Below, one piece after another: positions 1-10,159 of a stretch of DNA of 64,000 nt (the stretch's first letter is position 1; each line of letters starts with the position of its first letter). The translations under genes were made by a program, and so were the position numbers. Below the pieces are notes generated by a model. It did no database searches. It saw only the letters and a program-made list of their open reading frames with translations, and was not told where the DNA came from. Source of the DNA: Candidatus Puniceispirillum sp. (GTDB lineage: Bacteria > Pseudomonadota > Alphaproteobacteria > Caedimonadales > UBA1908); contig PNJU01000003.1 in NCBI GenBank assembly GCA_013822015.1, positions 62,001-126,000 on the forward strand, read 5' to 3'.

Positions 1-2876
<2,876 letters not shown>

Positions 2877-2906
2877 GGCAAATCCTCTTGCGTTTTCCTG
2901 CAGCCC

Positions 2907-3812
2907 TTAGGAAGCGGACGGATGGGGTGTTGGCATCTCCTCACCATCTTGGTTCAAAACGGTGTCGGCTGCACGCTTTTTCTCAGCCTCGCTCGCGCGC
3001 CCTGAGAAGAAGTCGAGCTTATCGAGCCAACCGATGCCCTCTTTCTTTTGCTCTTCCGTGCGGTGATCCTCACCTTCCAGAAGCAAATAGGTGTCCGCAT
3101 ACCAGGAGCTGCCCGGGAAGTTGTGACCCAAGTACGCCCCCACAACACGGGCCTCGTGGGTAAGTCCCATGGCAAGGTAACACTCGACCAAACGGTGAAG
3201 GGCTTCTTCCACATGGGCAGTTGTTTGATAGTTTTGAAGCACGTATTCAAAACGGTTTGACGCTGCCACATAGTTCTTTTTGCTCAGGTAATAACGCCCA
3301 ACGGACATTTCCTTTGCGGCCAAATTGTCGCGCAGCAAATCAATCTTGAATCTAGCGTCCCTTGTGTACTTTGAATCCGGAAAGCGCCTCACAAGCTCGT
3401 TAAAGGCCGCTAAGCCTTCTTCCGTAATCTTTTGATCACGCTCGGCTGGAGAAAGACGTTCATAGTAGCAAAGCCCCTGAAGGTAGAGCGCATAAGGCGC
3501 ATCCTTATGGGCGGGGTGGAGTTGCAAGAAACTCTCCAAAGCGTCAAGGGCGTCCTCATAGCGCTGATCAAGGTAATGCGCGTAGGCGGACATGAGCTGC
3601 GCTTGGGGTGCCCAGTCAGAGTATGGATGCTGGCGCTCAACCTCGTCAAAGAGCTGGGAGGCCTTTTTGTTATCACCTGCAAAAATGGCCTGGCGGCCTT
3701 CGGTGTAAAGATCTTCAACGGGACGCTCCACATAGGGCGCGTCTTTACTGCATCCCGAAAGAGCGGCTGCGCCCAAAAGCCACATGGCCCACTTTGATTT
3801 TTTTTGCATCAT
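2907..3812 (-). CDS. bamD: Outer-membrane assembly lipoprotein BamD (ComL)
   Basis: Lipoprotein partner of BamA in inserting beta-barrels into the outer membrane. The N-terminus has a lipoprotein signal ending in a lipobox, ALSGC, with the modified cysteine at residue 21. TPR-like repeats follow (YTEGRQAIFAGDNKKASQLF, YEDALDALESFLQLHP, RFEYVLQNYQTTAHVEEAL), the architecture of BamD. At 301 residues it is slightly longer than the E. coli protein, with a charged C-terminal tail. Either of two adjacent ATG codons (3812 or 3809) could start it; AAGG lies just upstream. It is the first gene of the bamD-recN-ligA group and may handle the large autotransporter encoded at 30.6-37 kb (inference). Confidence 0.95.
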   Translation of the reverse strand: MMQKKSKWAMWLLGAAALSGCSKDAPYVERPVEDLYTEGRQAIFAGDNKKASQLFDEVERQHPYSDWAPQAQLMSAYAHYLDQRYEDALDALESFLQLHPAHKDAPYALYLQGLCYYERLSPAERDQKITEEGLAAFNELVRRFPDSKYTRDARFKIDLLRDNLAAKEMSVGRYYLSKKNYVAASNRFEYVLQNYQTTAHVEEALHRLVECYLAMGLTHEARVVGAYLGHNFPGSSWYADTYLLLEGEDHRTEEQKKEGIGWLDKLDFFSGRASEAEKKRAADTVLNQDGEEMPTPHPSAS

Positions 3813-3947
3813 CCTTTAAGATCTCCAACTGAGGTGTTCGTCTTACCTTTTTTCTGCATAAACCTCTTTTCAACAAAAGCCAAGAACGATTACACTTAAA
3901 AGATAACGATCATCGCAAAGATGACTCACAGGGAAGGCGCCGCGTCC

Positions 3948-4724
3948 ATGAAAATCATTGGCCACAGAGGAGCAAGGGGACTTGCTGCCGAAAATACACT
4001 GGCGGGCATTGCAAAGGCTGTTGCCCTTGGTGTGGACGGCGTTGAAATCGATGTGCATCTGATTCAGGATGGATATTTTGCCCTCCACCACAACTTTCTT
4101 TTCTCATCCCAGGGCCCTCCCATTAAGGACATGTCACAAGAAGATTTGCGGGCCCCACCTGCCAACGGGGCAGCAGAAATCCGTGTACCCATGCTTTATG
4201 AGGCCCTTGAGATATTGCGTGCTGCCCACGACGTGTCCCTTTATGTGGAGGTTAAAACTGATCCCACGCGTCCCGACCTATCAAGTGCACCTGAAGACGT
4301 TGTACCGGCACTTTTAACAAAGCTCGAAACACACCTCATGGTGGACCGCGTCACAGTCCTTGCCTTTGATTGGCGACTCCTTTCCATTTTGCACGCGCGC
4401 GCCCCAAACGTAAAAAGAGGGTTTTTGACGGAGGAGAAGACCTGCTTTGCCGACTCCCCGTGGCTGGATGGGCACGACGACACGCATCTTGACGCAGCCG
4501 TTCAAAAGGCAGGTGGCACCCTATGGCTTCCCCAGTACGAACAGCTCAATGAGCAATACGTCACCAGCGCTCACGCAAAGGGGTTAGAGGTCATCCCCTG
4601 GACAGTGAACGACATTCAGGACGCTCAGCGCCTGCAGGATTGGGGGGTCGACGGCCTCATCACGGACTACCCAGACCGCTTTGTGGAGCGTTTTTGCCAG
4701 CTGTGCCTCGTCAGTCAAACATAA
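3948..4724 (+). CDS. ugpQ: Glycerophosphodiester phosphodiesterase (GDPD family)
   Basis: Hydrolyses glycerophosphodiesters to sn-glycerol 3-phosphate and an alcohol. The protein opens directly with the family motif IIGHRGARGLAAENTLAGI (catalytic His, Arg and the Glu of the ENT segment), followed by GVDGVEIDVHLIQDGYFALHHNF, which contains the metal-binding Glu/Asp and the second catalytic His. The end shows the usual VIPWTVND and GVDGLITDYPDRF. The ATG at 3948 is preferred over an in-frame ATG at 3921 because the family starts right at the HRGA strand. There is no signal peptide, so a cytoplasmic enzyme is expected. Its last 14 bp overlap the 3' end of the convergent ubiA gene. Confidence 0.92.
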   Translation: MKIIGHRGARGLAAENTLAGIAKAVALGVDGVEIDVHLIQDGYFALHHNFLFSSQGPPIKDMSQEDLRAPPANGAAEIRVPMLYEALEILRAAHDVSLYVEVKTDPTRPDLSSAPEDVVPALLTKLETHLMVDRVTVLAFDWRLLSILHARAPNVKRGFLTEEKTCFADSPWLDGHDDTHLDAAVQKAGGTLWLPQYEQLNEQYVTSAHAKGLEVIPWTVNDIQDAQRLQDWGVDGLITDYPDRFVERFCQLCLVSQT

Positions 4725-5601
4725 GACCCACAAGCAGCATCCATCCAAAGACCTGACTTGTTTGAAAGGCGCGCTTGCACGCCTCAGGAGCGTCTAGATC
4801 CGCCGTGCGAATGGTTTTGGCTAGGCTAGCGCATCCCACTAAAACGGCTGCAAAATAAAGGGTTGTGCGCCCTGTCTCCACGCCCGCCCAGAAGGCAAGC
4901 CCCCCCATGGGAATGATGAGACTTAAAAGAATGGGCTTTGTGCTCGCCCCAAGTGTAAGAGCAGATGATCCCAGCCCCAGGACCGCGTCATCTTCCTTAT
5001 CCTGATGGGCGTAGAGGGTATCAAAGATAAAGACCCAAATCACTGCAACCCCGTAAAGAAAGGCGTGGACTTTGGTCAGCGCCCCAAGGGTTGCAAAGGA
5101 CGCCATCACAACGCCCCAGCTGTAGGTCAGGGCCAAAACAATTTGCGGCAGCCCCGTGACGCGCTTGGCCCATGGGTAAAGGGTCACAAGGGCCGCACCC
5201 AAAACACCCACCGCCCAGCACACTGGTGGCAGCATAAAGAGTAACCCAAGGGCTGCAGTCAAAAGAATCGCCAAAAACCATAAGGCCTGCATGCGTGTGA
5301 GATCTCCCTTTGCAAGGGGACGCGCGCTGGTGCGCGCAACCCGCGCGTCAAGGCGTGCGTCTGTCAGATCATTGATGACACATCCAGCGCTGCGCATCAA
5401 AAACGCACCCAGGGCGAAAATCACCCATAGATGGAGTGCGGGTCGCGCGTCACGCATGCTCGCCAAAAGCCCCCAAAGACCCGGCAACATCAAAAGCAAA
5501 ATCGGCACCGGGCGATCCAGGCGCGCCAAAAGGACATAGGGCCTTAAAAAGGGTGGGCACAGTCGCATGACAAAGGATTGGGGTTGGAGGTCGCTGGCCA
5601 T
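4711..5601 (-). CDS. ubiA: 4-hydroxybenzoate polyprenyltransferase UbiA
   Basis: Integral-membrane prenyltransferase that attaches the polyprenyl tail to 4-hydroxybenzoate in ubiquinone synthesis. Both Asp-rich prenyl-diphosphate motifs are present: NDLTDARLDARVART and the second, DTLYAHQDKEDD. Several hydrophobic segments follow the entry sequence RPYVLLARLDRPVP. The frame is open back to a GTG at 5730, but that would add a non-membrane extension of about 43 residues and leave only 34 bp to the divergent gene at 5765; the ATG at 5601 gives the usual N-terminal length. An ATG at 5703 is also possible. The gene converges on the phosphodiesterase gene with a 14-bp overlap. Confidence 0.93.
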   Translation of the reverse strand: MASDLQPQSFVMRLCPPFLRPYVLLARLDRPVPILLLMLPGLWGLLASMRDARPALHLWVIFALGAFLMRSAGCVINDLTDARLDARVARTSARPLAKGDLTRMQALWFLAILLTAALGLLFMLPPVCWAVGVLGAALVTLYPWAKRVTGLPQIVLALTYSWGVVMASFATLGALTKVHAFLYGVAVIWVFIFDTLYAHQDKEDDAVLGLGSSALTLGASTKPILLSLIIPMGGLAFWAGVETGRTTLYFAAVLVGCASLAKTIRTADLDAPEACKRAFQTSQVFGWMLLVGLMFD

Positions 5602-5764
5602 ATGGGTCTTCAAATGGAAATCTTCCCCCATCCTATCAGGACGCGCGTCCATTTCAAGGGGAGTTGCGCCTTTTAAGGCAACCCCCGCGCTTGTGGAGTC
5701 CATTGACGTATTTATAAAAAAATGCCTCACTTATAGGCTGCTAAACAACAGTAAGGATATTTGC

Positions 5765-6265
5765 ATGCGTATGTTTTTTCATTTTTTTGCAGTACTTTTT
5801 CTCTTAAATCTCGCCCCTAGCGCAAAGGTGTGCGCGACCTGTGAGGCCCCCTTCGACAAGGAAACCCTCCAGCGCCGCGTCACAACCCTTTACGAGACTT
5901 ATTCCTCACTTATAAATACGGGTGACACCTATCATAGGGGTGCTATGGATGAGCTATGCGACCAAAAGTTCACACTTACTTTTAACAACCTCCTCATGGT
6001 GGACGGCATTGAGGCTTTTCATAAGTATATTCAAACATTTAAAAGCCAAGCTGTCGCTTTGCACTTTTCCCCTTTTTATGCGCTTTTGGTTGATCCTGAA
6101 AAAAGGTGTGTTGCCCTCAGGTACAACGTCATGACCACCAGCGACACAGGCGCCCACAACACACGAAACGTCGCGGCGTTTTTGTATTTTAATGACCAGC
6201 AAAAGCTGACGGCCATTAACGAGGTCGTCTTTACTCAGCCACCACGTGGGTCTGGTGCATCTTAA
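5765..6265 (+). CDS. Small secreted NTF2/SnoaL-like protein
   Basis: A 166-residue protein with a signal peptide (MRMFFHFFAVLFLLNLAPSAKVCA). The mature part reads like the cone-shaped NTF2/SnoaL fold: a helix (RRVTTLYETYSSLINTGD), LCDQKFTLTFNN, GIEAFHKYIQTFKSQ, then beta strands (VALRYNVMTTSD, VAAFLYFNDQQKLTAINEVVF). The frame is open further upstream to 5567, but that stretch overlaps ubiA on the other strand and would bury the signal peptide, so the ATG at 5765 is chosen. No catalytic residues can be assigned. It is one of three NTF2/SnoaL-like proteins in the window (with 21061 and 46707) and the only one with a signal peptide. Fold assignment is by pattern only. Confidence 0.6.
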   Translation: MRMFFHFFAVLFLLNLAPSAKVCATCEAPFDKETLQRRVTTLYETYSSLINTGDTYHRGAMDELCDQKFTLTFNNLLMVDGIEAFHKYIQTFKSQAVALHFSPFYALLVDPEKRCVALRYNVMTTSDTGAHNTRNVAAFLYFNDQQKLTAINEVVFTQPPRGSGAS

Positions 6266-6301
6266 GCCTCATTGTCTCCCGGGACGCACGCGATTTTACC
6301 C

Positions 6302-6332
6302 TTGTACACGGGCAGGCAAAAAGTGCTATACT
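6302..6332 (+). promoter_or_regulatory. Putative sigma-70 promoter of ssrA
   Basis: TTGTAC at 6302-6307 and TATACT at 6327-6332 are separated by 19 bp; the -10 box is near consensus while the spacer is longer than optimal. Transcription would begin around 6339, which matches the expected start of the acceptor piece of the permuted tmRNA. Confidence 0.5.
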
Positions 6333-6338
6333 GAAAGT

Positions 6339-6675
6339 GTCGGGTGTAAATCTGACTATGGTGATAAACGCTGTACGAAATAGGCGGAACGGACCCGGGG
6401 GCGGTACCCGGCACCTCCACCAAATCTTATGGGGGTGAAATAGGATCGACGTACGTTGAAGGGTGCAGTTTTTACTCGGCATGGTACCACCGTTATCGGG
6501 CTAAAACAGGTAAATGCAAAAGCACAAAACCTAAAAGTAGCAAACAACAACTTCGCGTTGCCATTTGCTGCGAACGGAAACAACGACATCGCTGCAGCTG
6601 CAGCAGCCTAAGCGATAGGTTTGTTTCTAGCGGTTTGGGGGGCTACCGGGCAACAGAAAGCCCCCCGCCTTTAAC
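6339..6675 (+). ncRNA. ssrA: Permuted (two-piece) tmRNA, ssrA
   Basis: Rescues stalled ribosomes by trans-translation and tags the nascent peptide. The gene is permuted: the T-arm and acceptor 3' side come first (GGACCCGGGGGCGGTACCCG, then CACCTCC at 6412-6418, discriminator A and CCA at 6420-6422). After an 8-nt spacer the other piece begins with GGGGGTG at 6431-6437, which pairs with CACCTCC. The resume codon is GCA at 6540 and the tag stops with TAA at 6609-6611. The tag has 23 residues, begins ANNNFALPFA, and ends in six alanines. A G-run/C-run hairpin lies at about 6637-6667 and closes the coding piece or terminates it. The exact mature ends, especially the 5' end, are estimates. Confidence 0.92.
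6540..6611 (+). other. tmRNA proteolysis-tag reading frame
   Basis: Twenty-three codons from the resume GCA to TAA inside the coding piece of ssrA. The start A-N-N-N-F resembles the usual alphaproteobacterial ANDN start. The end is a run of six alanine codons, whereas common tags end in LAA, VAA or similar short Ala endings. A hydrophobic/alanine C-terminus still fits ClpXP or Tsp-type degradation. Confidence 0.85.
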
Positions 6676-6695
6676 GACCACGCACCCATACGAGG

Positions 6696-7424
6696 ATGTC
6701 GCTCTTGTCATTTTCCCATCTTGATCCCATTCAGGGTTTTGCCATTTTTGATGACGTTCTTACCTTTTCTGAGCACGCTCTTTTGTGGGATGAGCTGCTG
6801 GCAAGGCGGTGGGAATTCGTGCATCAAAAGCGCTGGATCCAAGAATTCCCTCTGCGTGACGGCAACCCCTTGTGGTCCGACACGTGCCTGTCGGCGCCTG
6901 TCGACCCTGCAAAATCCTGCGCCCCCTTTGGCAGCACCCTTGACGCCCTTGTGAAGGCCGTAGAAGACAAAGCGCGCACCTGCCAGAATCTTTTGGGACA
7001 AAAGGGTGAGACGTGGGACTACTTCCAACTGCGCCCCACCCTCTACCCCGCCGGCAGCGCCCTGTCCTGGCATCGCCATCATCCTGACAAAACCGTGGGC
7101 GCCTACATCTACTACGCCCACACCACCTGGGATCCGGCTTGGGGGGGAGAGCTTCTCATTGCCCCTCCCGAAACAGCCGCCCTACCCTTTGCCGAGACGC
7201 CCGCCACAGGATTTGAGCCAGCATCGGAAAAAGATAGCCTTCTTGAGGAAGGGTTTGGCACCTATATTATGCCCAAGCCCAACCGCCTTGTGATTCTGTC
7301 CACCCACGCCCAGCACTGTATCAAGCGCGTGGAGGCAAGCGCTGGCGACCATGTACGCCTTTCTGTACAAGGCTTTTTCCATAAAGAAGACACAGCTCGC
7401 TCCCCCCACCGCGGACCCGTTTAA
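6696..7424 (+). CDS. 2-oxoglutarate/Fe(II) oxygenase, prolyl-4-hydroxylase-like
   Basis: A 242-residue protein of the 2OG-Fe(II) dioxygenase superfamily. The iron-binding facial triad can be read directly: HPD within WHRHHPDKTVGAYIYY (His about 129, Asp about 131) and the distal His in HAQHCIKRVEASAGDHVRLS (His about 207), with the Arg in HVRLSVQGFF about 15 residues later as the probable 2OG anchor. The strand WGGELLIAPPE and the segment PNRLVILSTHAQH are typical of the prolyl-4-hydroxylase-like branch. The substrate cannot be inferred. It starts about 20 bp after ssrA with only a poor ribosome-binding site, so translation may be weak or depend on transcription reading through ssrA. Confidence 0.8.
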   Translation: MSLLSFSHLDPIQGFAIFDDVLTFSEHALLWDELLARRWEFVHQKRWIQEFPLRDGNPLWSDTCLSAPVDPAKSCAPFGSTLDALVKAVEDKARTCQNLLGQKGETWDYFQLRPTLYPAGSALSWHRHHPDKTVGAYIYYAHTTWDPAWGGELLIAPPETAALPFAETPATGFEPASEKDSLLEEGFGTYIMPKPNRLVILSTHAQHCIKRVEASAGDHVRLSVQGFFHKEDTARSPHRGPV

Positions 7425-7497
7425 AGAAAATCTTTCTTTTTGCACAAAAACCCCTTGCAAGTGGGGCCGGGCTTTGATAGGTTTCCCCATGTGAAAC

Positions 7498-7574
7498 GCG
7501 CCCGTAGCTCAATCGGATAGAGCACCTGACTACGGATCAGGAGGTTAGGAGTTCGAATCTTCTCGGGCGCGCCA
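7498..7574 (+). tRNA. tRNA-Arg (anticodon ACG)
   Basis: Acceptor arm GCGCCCG at 7498-7504 pairs with CGGGCGC at 7564-7570, followed by discriminator G and an encoded CCA. The anticodon arm is CCTGA-CTACGGA-TCAGG, giving ACG. The T arm contains GTTCGAATC. All helices are well formed. Confidence 0.97.
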
Positions 7575-7710
7575 CATTTTCCACGGATTTCCTCAAGATT
7601 AACTGTTGCATCGACCAAAGAGTCGTTGCCGGCAATTGCACCTTTTTGTAGCCAAATGCTTTTTTGTGATGAAAATACGATGGAAATGTACGAACCCTTT
7701 TTGGGTTTAC

Positions 7711-7817
7711 TATAGCTAGAACAGTTTAATGTGATAACAGGATACGAGGAAAGCGACGTGTATAAGTATACACGAGCGGCCAGACGCGCATGATCAAATG
7801 ATAATGGTTCGGCTATA
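7711..7817. repeat. 107-bp dispersed palindromic repeat, copy 1
   Basis: One of three copies of a 107-bp unit (others at 16952 and 55894). It starts TATAGCTAGAAC and ends GGTTCGGCTATA; the outer 27 bases of each end are imperfect inverted repeats (18 of 27 match). In the middle, CGTGTATA at 7757-7764 and TATACACG at 7767-7774 form a tight hairpin with a 2-nt loop. Copy 1 differs from copy 3 at one base. It lies in the 385-bp stretch between tRNA-Arg and the terminator of the S9 peptidase gene. That stretch (7575-7959) otherwise holds no convincing gene, only a weak minus-strand frame that runs through the repeat. Confidence 0.93.
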
Positions 7818-7906
7818 GTGACTTCTTGCTGACTTTTTTTCCAATGCATTGCACTGACTCCGATATCCATTCTTGACGGCACACCACATGAGAATCTTTT
7901 GAGAAT

Positions 7907-7955
7907 AAAAAAAGGGGCTGACACCTGACTTTTAACAAGTTAGGATGTCAGCCCC
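7907..7955 (-). terminator. Strong rho-independent terminator of the S9 peptidase gene
   Basis: GGGGCTGACA..CCTGACTT and AAGTTAGG..TGTCAGCCCC form a long, nearly perfect hairpin at 7914-7955. Read on the minus strand it is followed by seven T, directly after the stop codon of the peptidase at 7960. Confidence 0.9.
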
Positions 7956-7959
7956 TTCT

Positions 7960-9984
7960 CTAATCTGCTTGTAAGTTGAACGCTTCACTTTCCACAAGCG
8001 TTGCTTGTGCTGGCGTGTGGGTGCTCAAATGTCTTTCTGGCACGACACCCTTGTGCAACTCGTCCATAAACTCACTCGCATGCACCATGACTTGCGTCAA
8101 CGCTGTCTCTTCTTGAAAATGGCTGGGGCATCCAATGGATTTTAGGCTCATCAGTCTTACTTGGGGATGATCAGACATGTAGAGATTTGGCGAACAGTCA
8201 ATACCCTCTTGTTGAACGACATCTCTTTTAATGGCATCAAACACAAGCGTTGGACGGGTGATTTGCGCAATATAATCTGCGGGTCCTCTGTTTATGTACA
8301 AATAACCGCCTTCGGCTAGGGGCGTCATTTGGGAAGAATCTGGCGTATCATCTTTCCAAAGACAGGCACCTCCAATGGCCATAATGCCCTTTACAAGATC
8401 GGGACGCGCCCCTCCAAGCCTTAAAGCGATGTATCCTCCATAACTATGCCCCATGATAAAAACGTTTGAGGCATCTAAGAGAGGATGCGTTGATAAAAGG
8501 TTGCTAACGGCACTGGCCACGTCGTCCACCTCACTAAATCCGCGTTTGGGACCTGTCAGATCAAGGAAAACCTTCCCTCTACCCGTAGAACCTCTGTAAT
8601 TCACCCAAGCAACGCCGTATCCGCGCCCTGCAAAATGTGCTGTCTCAGGGGCATATCCCTGCGCGTGCTGATCATGGGGGCCCGCATGTAGCATCACCAA
8701 AAGAGGGATTTTTCCTGTGGCGGACCGGGGCGTGTAAAGATGCGTATAACTCAGCACCCCATCTGACGCAGTGCTTGAAAGGGTTTGTGCGACGACATCC
8801 GGCATATCAAGGCGCCAAGACGCAAGGGTCGTGAGCCCAGCGTCTGGGAGTGATATGAGCTCTCTGGCGCGCACCCACCCAGGTGTTTGCATATCAAGGG
8901 TGTCTATAAGCAGATGACTGCCACGGGGCGCTATTTTGATTTTCTCCACACGCTTATGCAAAAGAGCATCTTTCACCATAAGGGTCAGCGCTTCATTTTC
9001 TCTCAGGATGCCGTCCTCTACGTCAAGAACCGCAACGCGGTGCACACTCCCGTCCTTGCCACCAAGCAGAACACAGGCACGCGGCGCGTGCGCTGCCATA
9101 CGAAGACAGAGGATATCTTGCGCCCCAGACACTGCATCGTCGCTTGCAGAAGATGACTCACCTCCTGGCAAAGGAGCCGCCACATACGCCACACCATAAC
9201 GGTTTGTTTTTGCGTGAAAGTTTAAAACACGCGCAGCATCCCTAGTGGCACCTGCATAGCTGATAAAATAGGCGTGCTCTTTATTTGTTGTGAGATCTTT
9301 TGCAACGGTGGTGCTGAAGGGAGCATCTTGGCGCAAGGACGTGCGAAGAGGCGTGAGTTCGCCTCGGTCCATATCAACTTTACTCATTTCTTTGATAAGA
9401 CCTGCCTCACCACCAACTTTTTTCACAAAAATAATCCCCCCCGCCCCACAGGAGACACCAGAGATTTGACCTGGAATTGTAAGGCTTTTTGTAACATGCT
9501 TTGTCGCAACATCAAATTCACTTAAAGAGGTCGAGTAACGAGTAAGCGCGTCGTTGCTTGAGTGAACGTCCGCTTTTGCAAGAAGAAGTTTTCCCGGGGA
9601 AGGATGCGTAAAAACATGCACACGCATATCGTCCTGTTGATATGCAATAAGCTCTTTACCCATACCATTGGGTCTACGCGTCTCTTGTGTCTCAAAGAGA
9701 CGTATTTGGTTCAGCTCATCCACACCTACAAGCTGGGTGCCATCGGGACTCAAGCGAACGTCACTTAAGGTAATCGGAAGTACCATCTGCCACCCGGGCT
9801 GTGTCTCCCCATGAAATGGTTGGAATGAGATATGCATACTCTCAAGGGGGCCATGGGCAAAAGATAGCACTCCATGCTCCGTCATGCGTACCTTCTCTTT
9901 ACCCGTCAAAGTCGGCAACGATGACGCGCTAAGGCTTGCGGACAACACCAAACTTATCGCACTCACAGCATGAAGACATTTCAT
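7960..9984 (-). CDS. Secreted S9-family (prolyl-oligopeptidase-type) peptidase
   Basis: A 674-residue serine peptidase with an N-terminal beta-propeller-like part and a C-terminal alpha/beta-hydrolase domain. The nucleophile elbow GHSYGGYIALRLGG places Ser near 513; the preceding PLLVMLHAGPHDQHAQGYAPET and YGVAWVNYRGSTGRGKVFLD (oxyanion-hole region) are classic S9. The expected late Asp may be in TLVFDAIKRDVV and the His in GCPSHFQEE, which is less like the family consensus. The ATG at 9984 is chosen over 10074 because it has AAAGGGGGGTGC just upstream and begins a clean signal peptide (MKCLHAVSAISLVLSASLSA). Expected in the periplasm or outside the cell, digesting peptides. It is transcribed alone and ends in a strong terminator. 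Confidence 0.88.
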   Translation of the reverse strand: MKCLHAVSAISLVLSASLSASSLPTLTGKEKVRMTEHGVLSFAHGPLESMHISFQPFHGETQPGWQMVLPITLSDVRLSPDGTQLVGVDELNQIRLFETQETRRPNGMGKELIAYQQDDMRVHVFTHPSPGKLLLAKADVHSSNDALTRYSTSLSEFDVATKHVTKSLTIPGQISGVSCGAGGIIFVKKVGGEAGLIKEMSKVDMDRGELTPLRTSLRQDAPFSTTVAKDLTTNKEHAYFISYAGATRDAARVLNFHAKTNRYGVAYVAAPLPGGESSSASDDAVSGAQDILCLRMAAHAPRACVLLGGKDGSVHRVAVLDVEDGILRENEALTLMVKDALLHKRVEKIKIAPRGSHLLIDTLDMQTPGWVRARELISLPDAGLTTLASWRLDMPDVVAQTLSSTASDGVLSYTHLYTPRSATGKIPLLVMLHAGPHDQHAQGYAPETAHFAGRGYGVAWVNYRGSTGRGKVFLDLTGPKRGFSEVDDVASAVSNLLSTHPLLDASNVFIMGHSYGGYIALRLGGARPDLVKGIMAIGGACLWKDDTPDSSQMTPLAEGGYLYINRGPADYIAQITRPTLVFDAIKRDVVQQEGIDCSPNLYMSDHPQVRLMSLKSIGCPSHFQEETALTQVMVHASEFMDELHKGVVPERHLSTHTPAQATLVESEAFNLQAD

Positions 9985-10159
9985 GCACCCCCCTTTATTT
10001 TGCCTATTTTTGATATGGATAGAGGATAGATCATGTATATTTGTGTGGTCAACATAAATGACCCGTATTGACATAATGTACGTCTTCCCGCGTGAAAATC
10101 ATAAGGGGACATACCAGGACAATGATGAATGTGAGGGAAGTGCGCAAATGACGCGAGTC

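Noticed and set aside
7421-7924. A 167-codon minus-strand frame over the repeat and tRNA-Arg
   Set aside because: Its C-terminal part is antisense to tRNA-Arg and it starts within a terminator hairpin. Kept only as a possible relic in the findings.
7498-7960. tRNA-Arg as attachment site of an integrated element
   Set aside because: No integrase gene and no repeat of the tRNA 3' end were found in the window.
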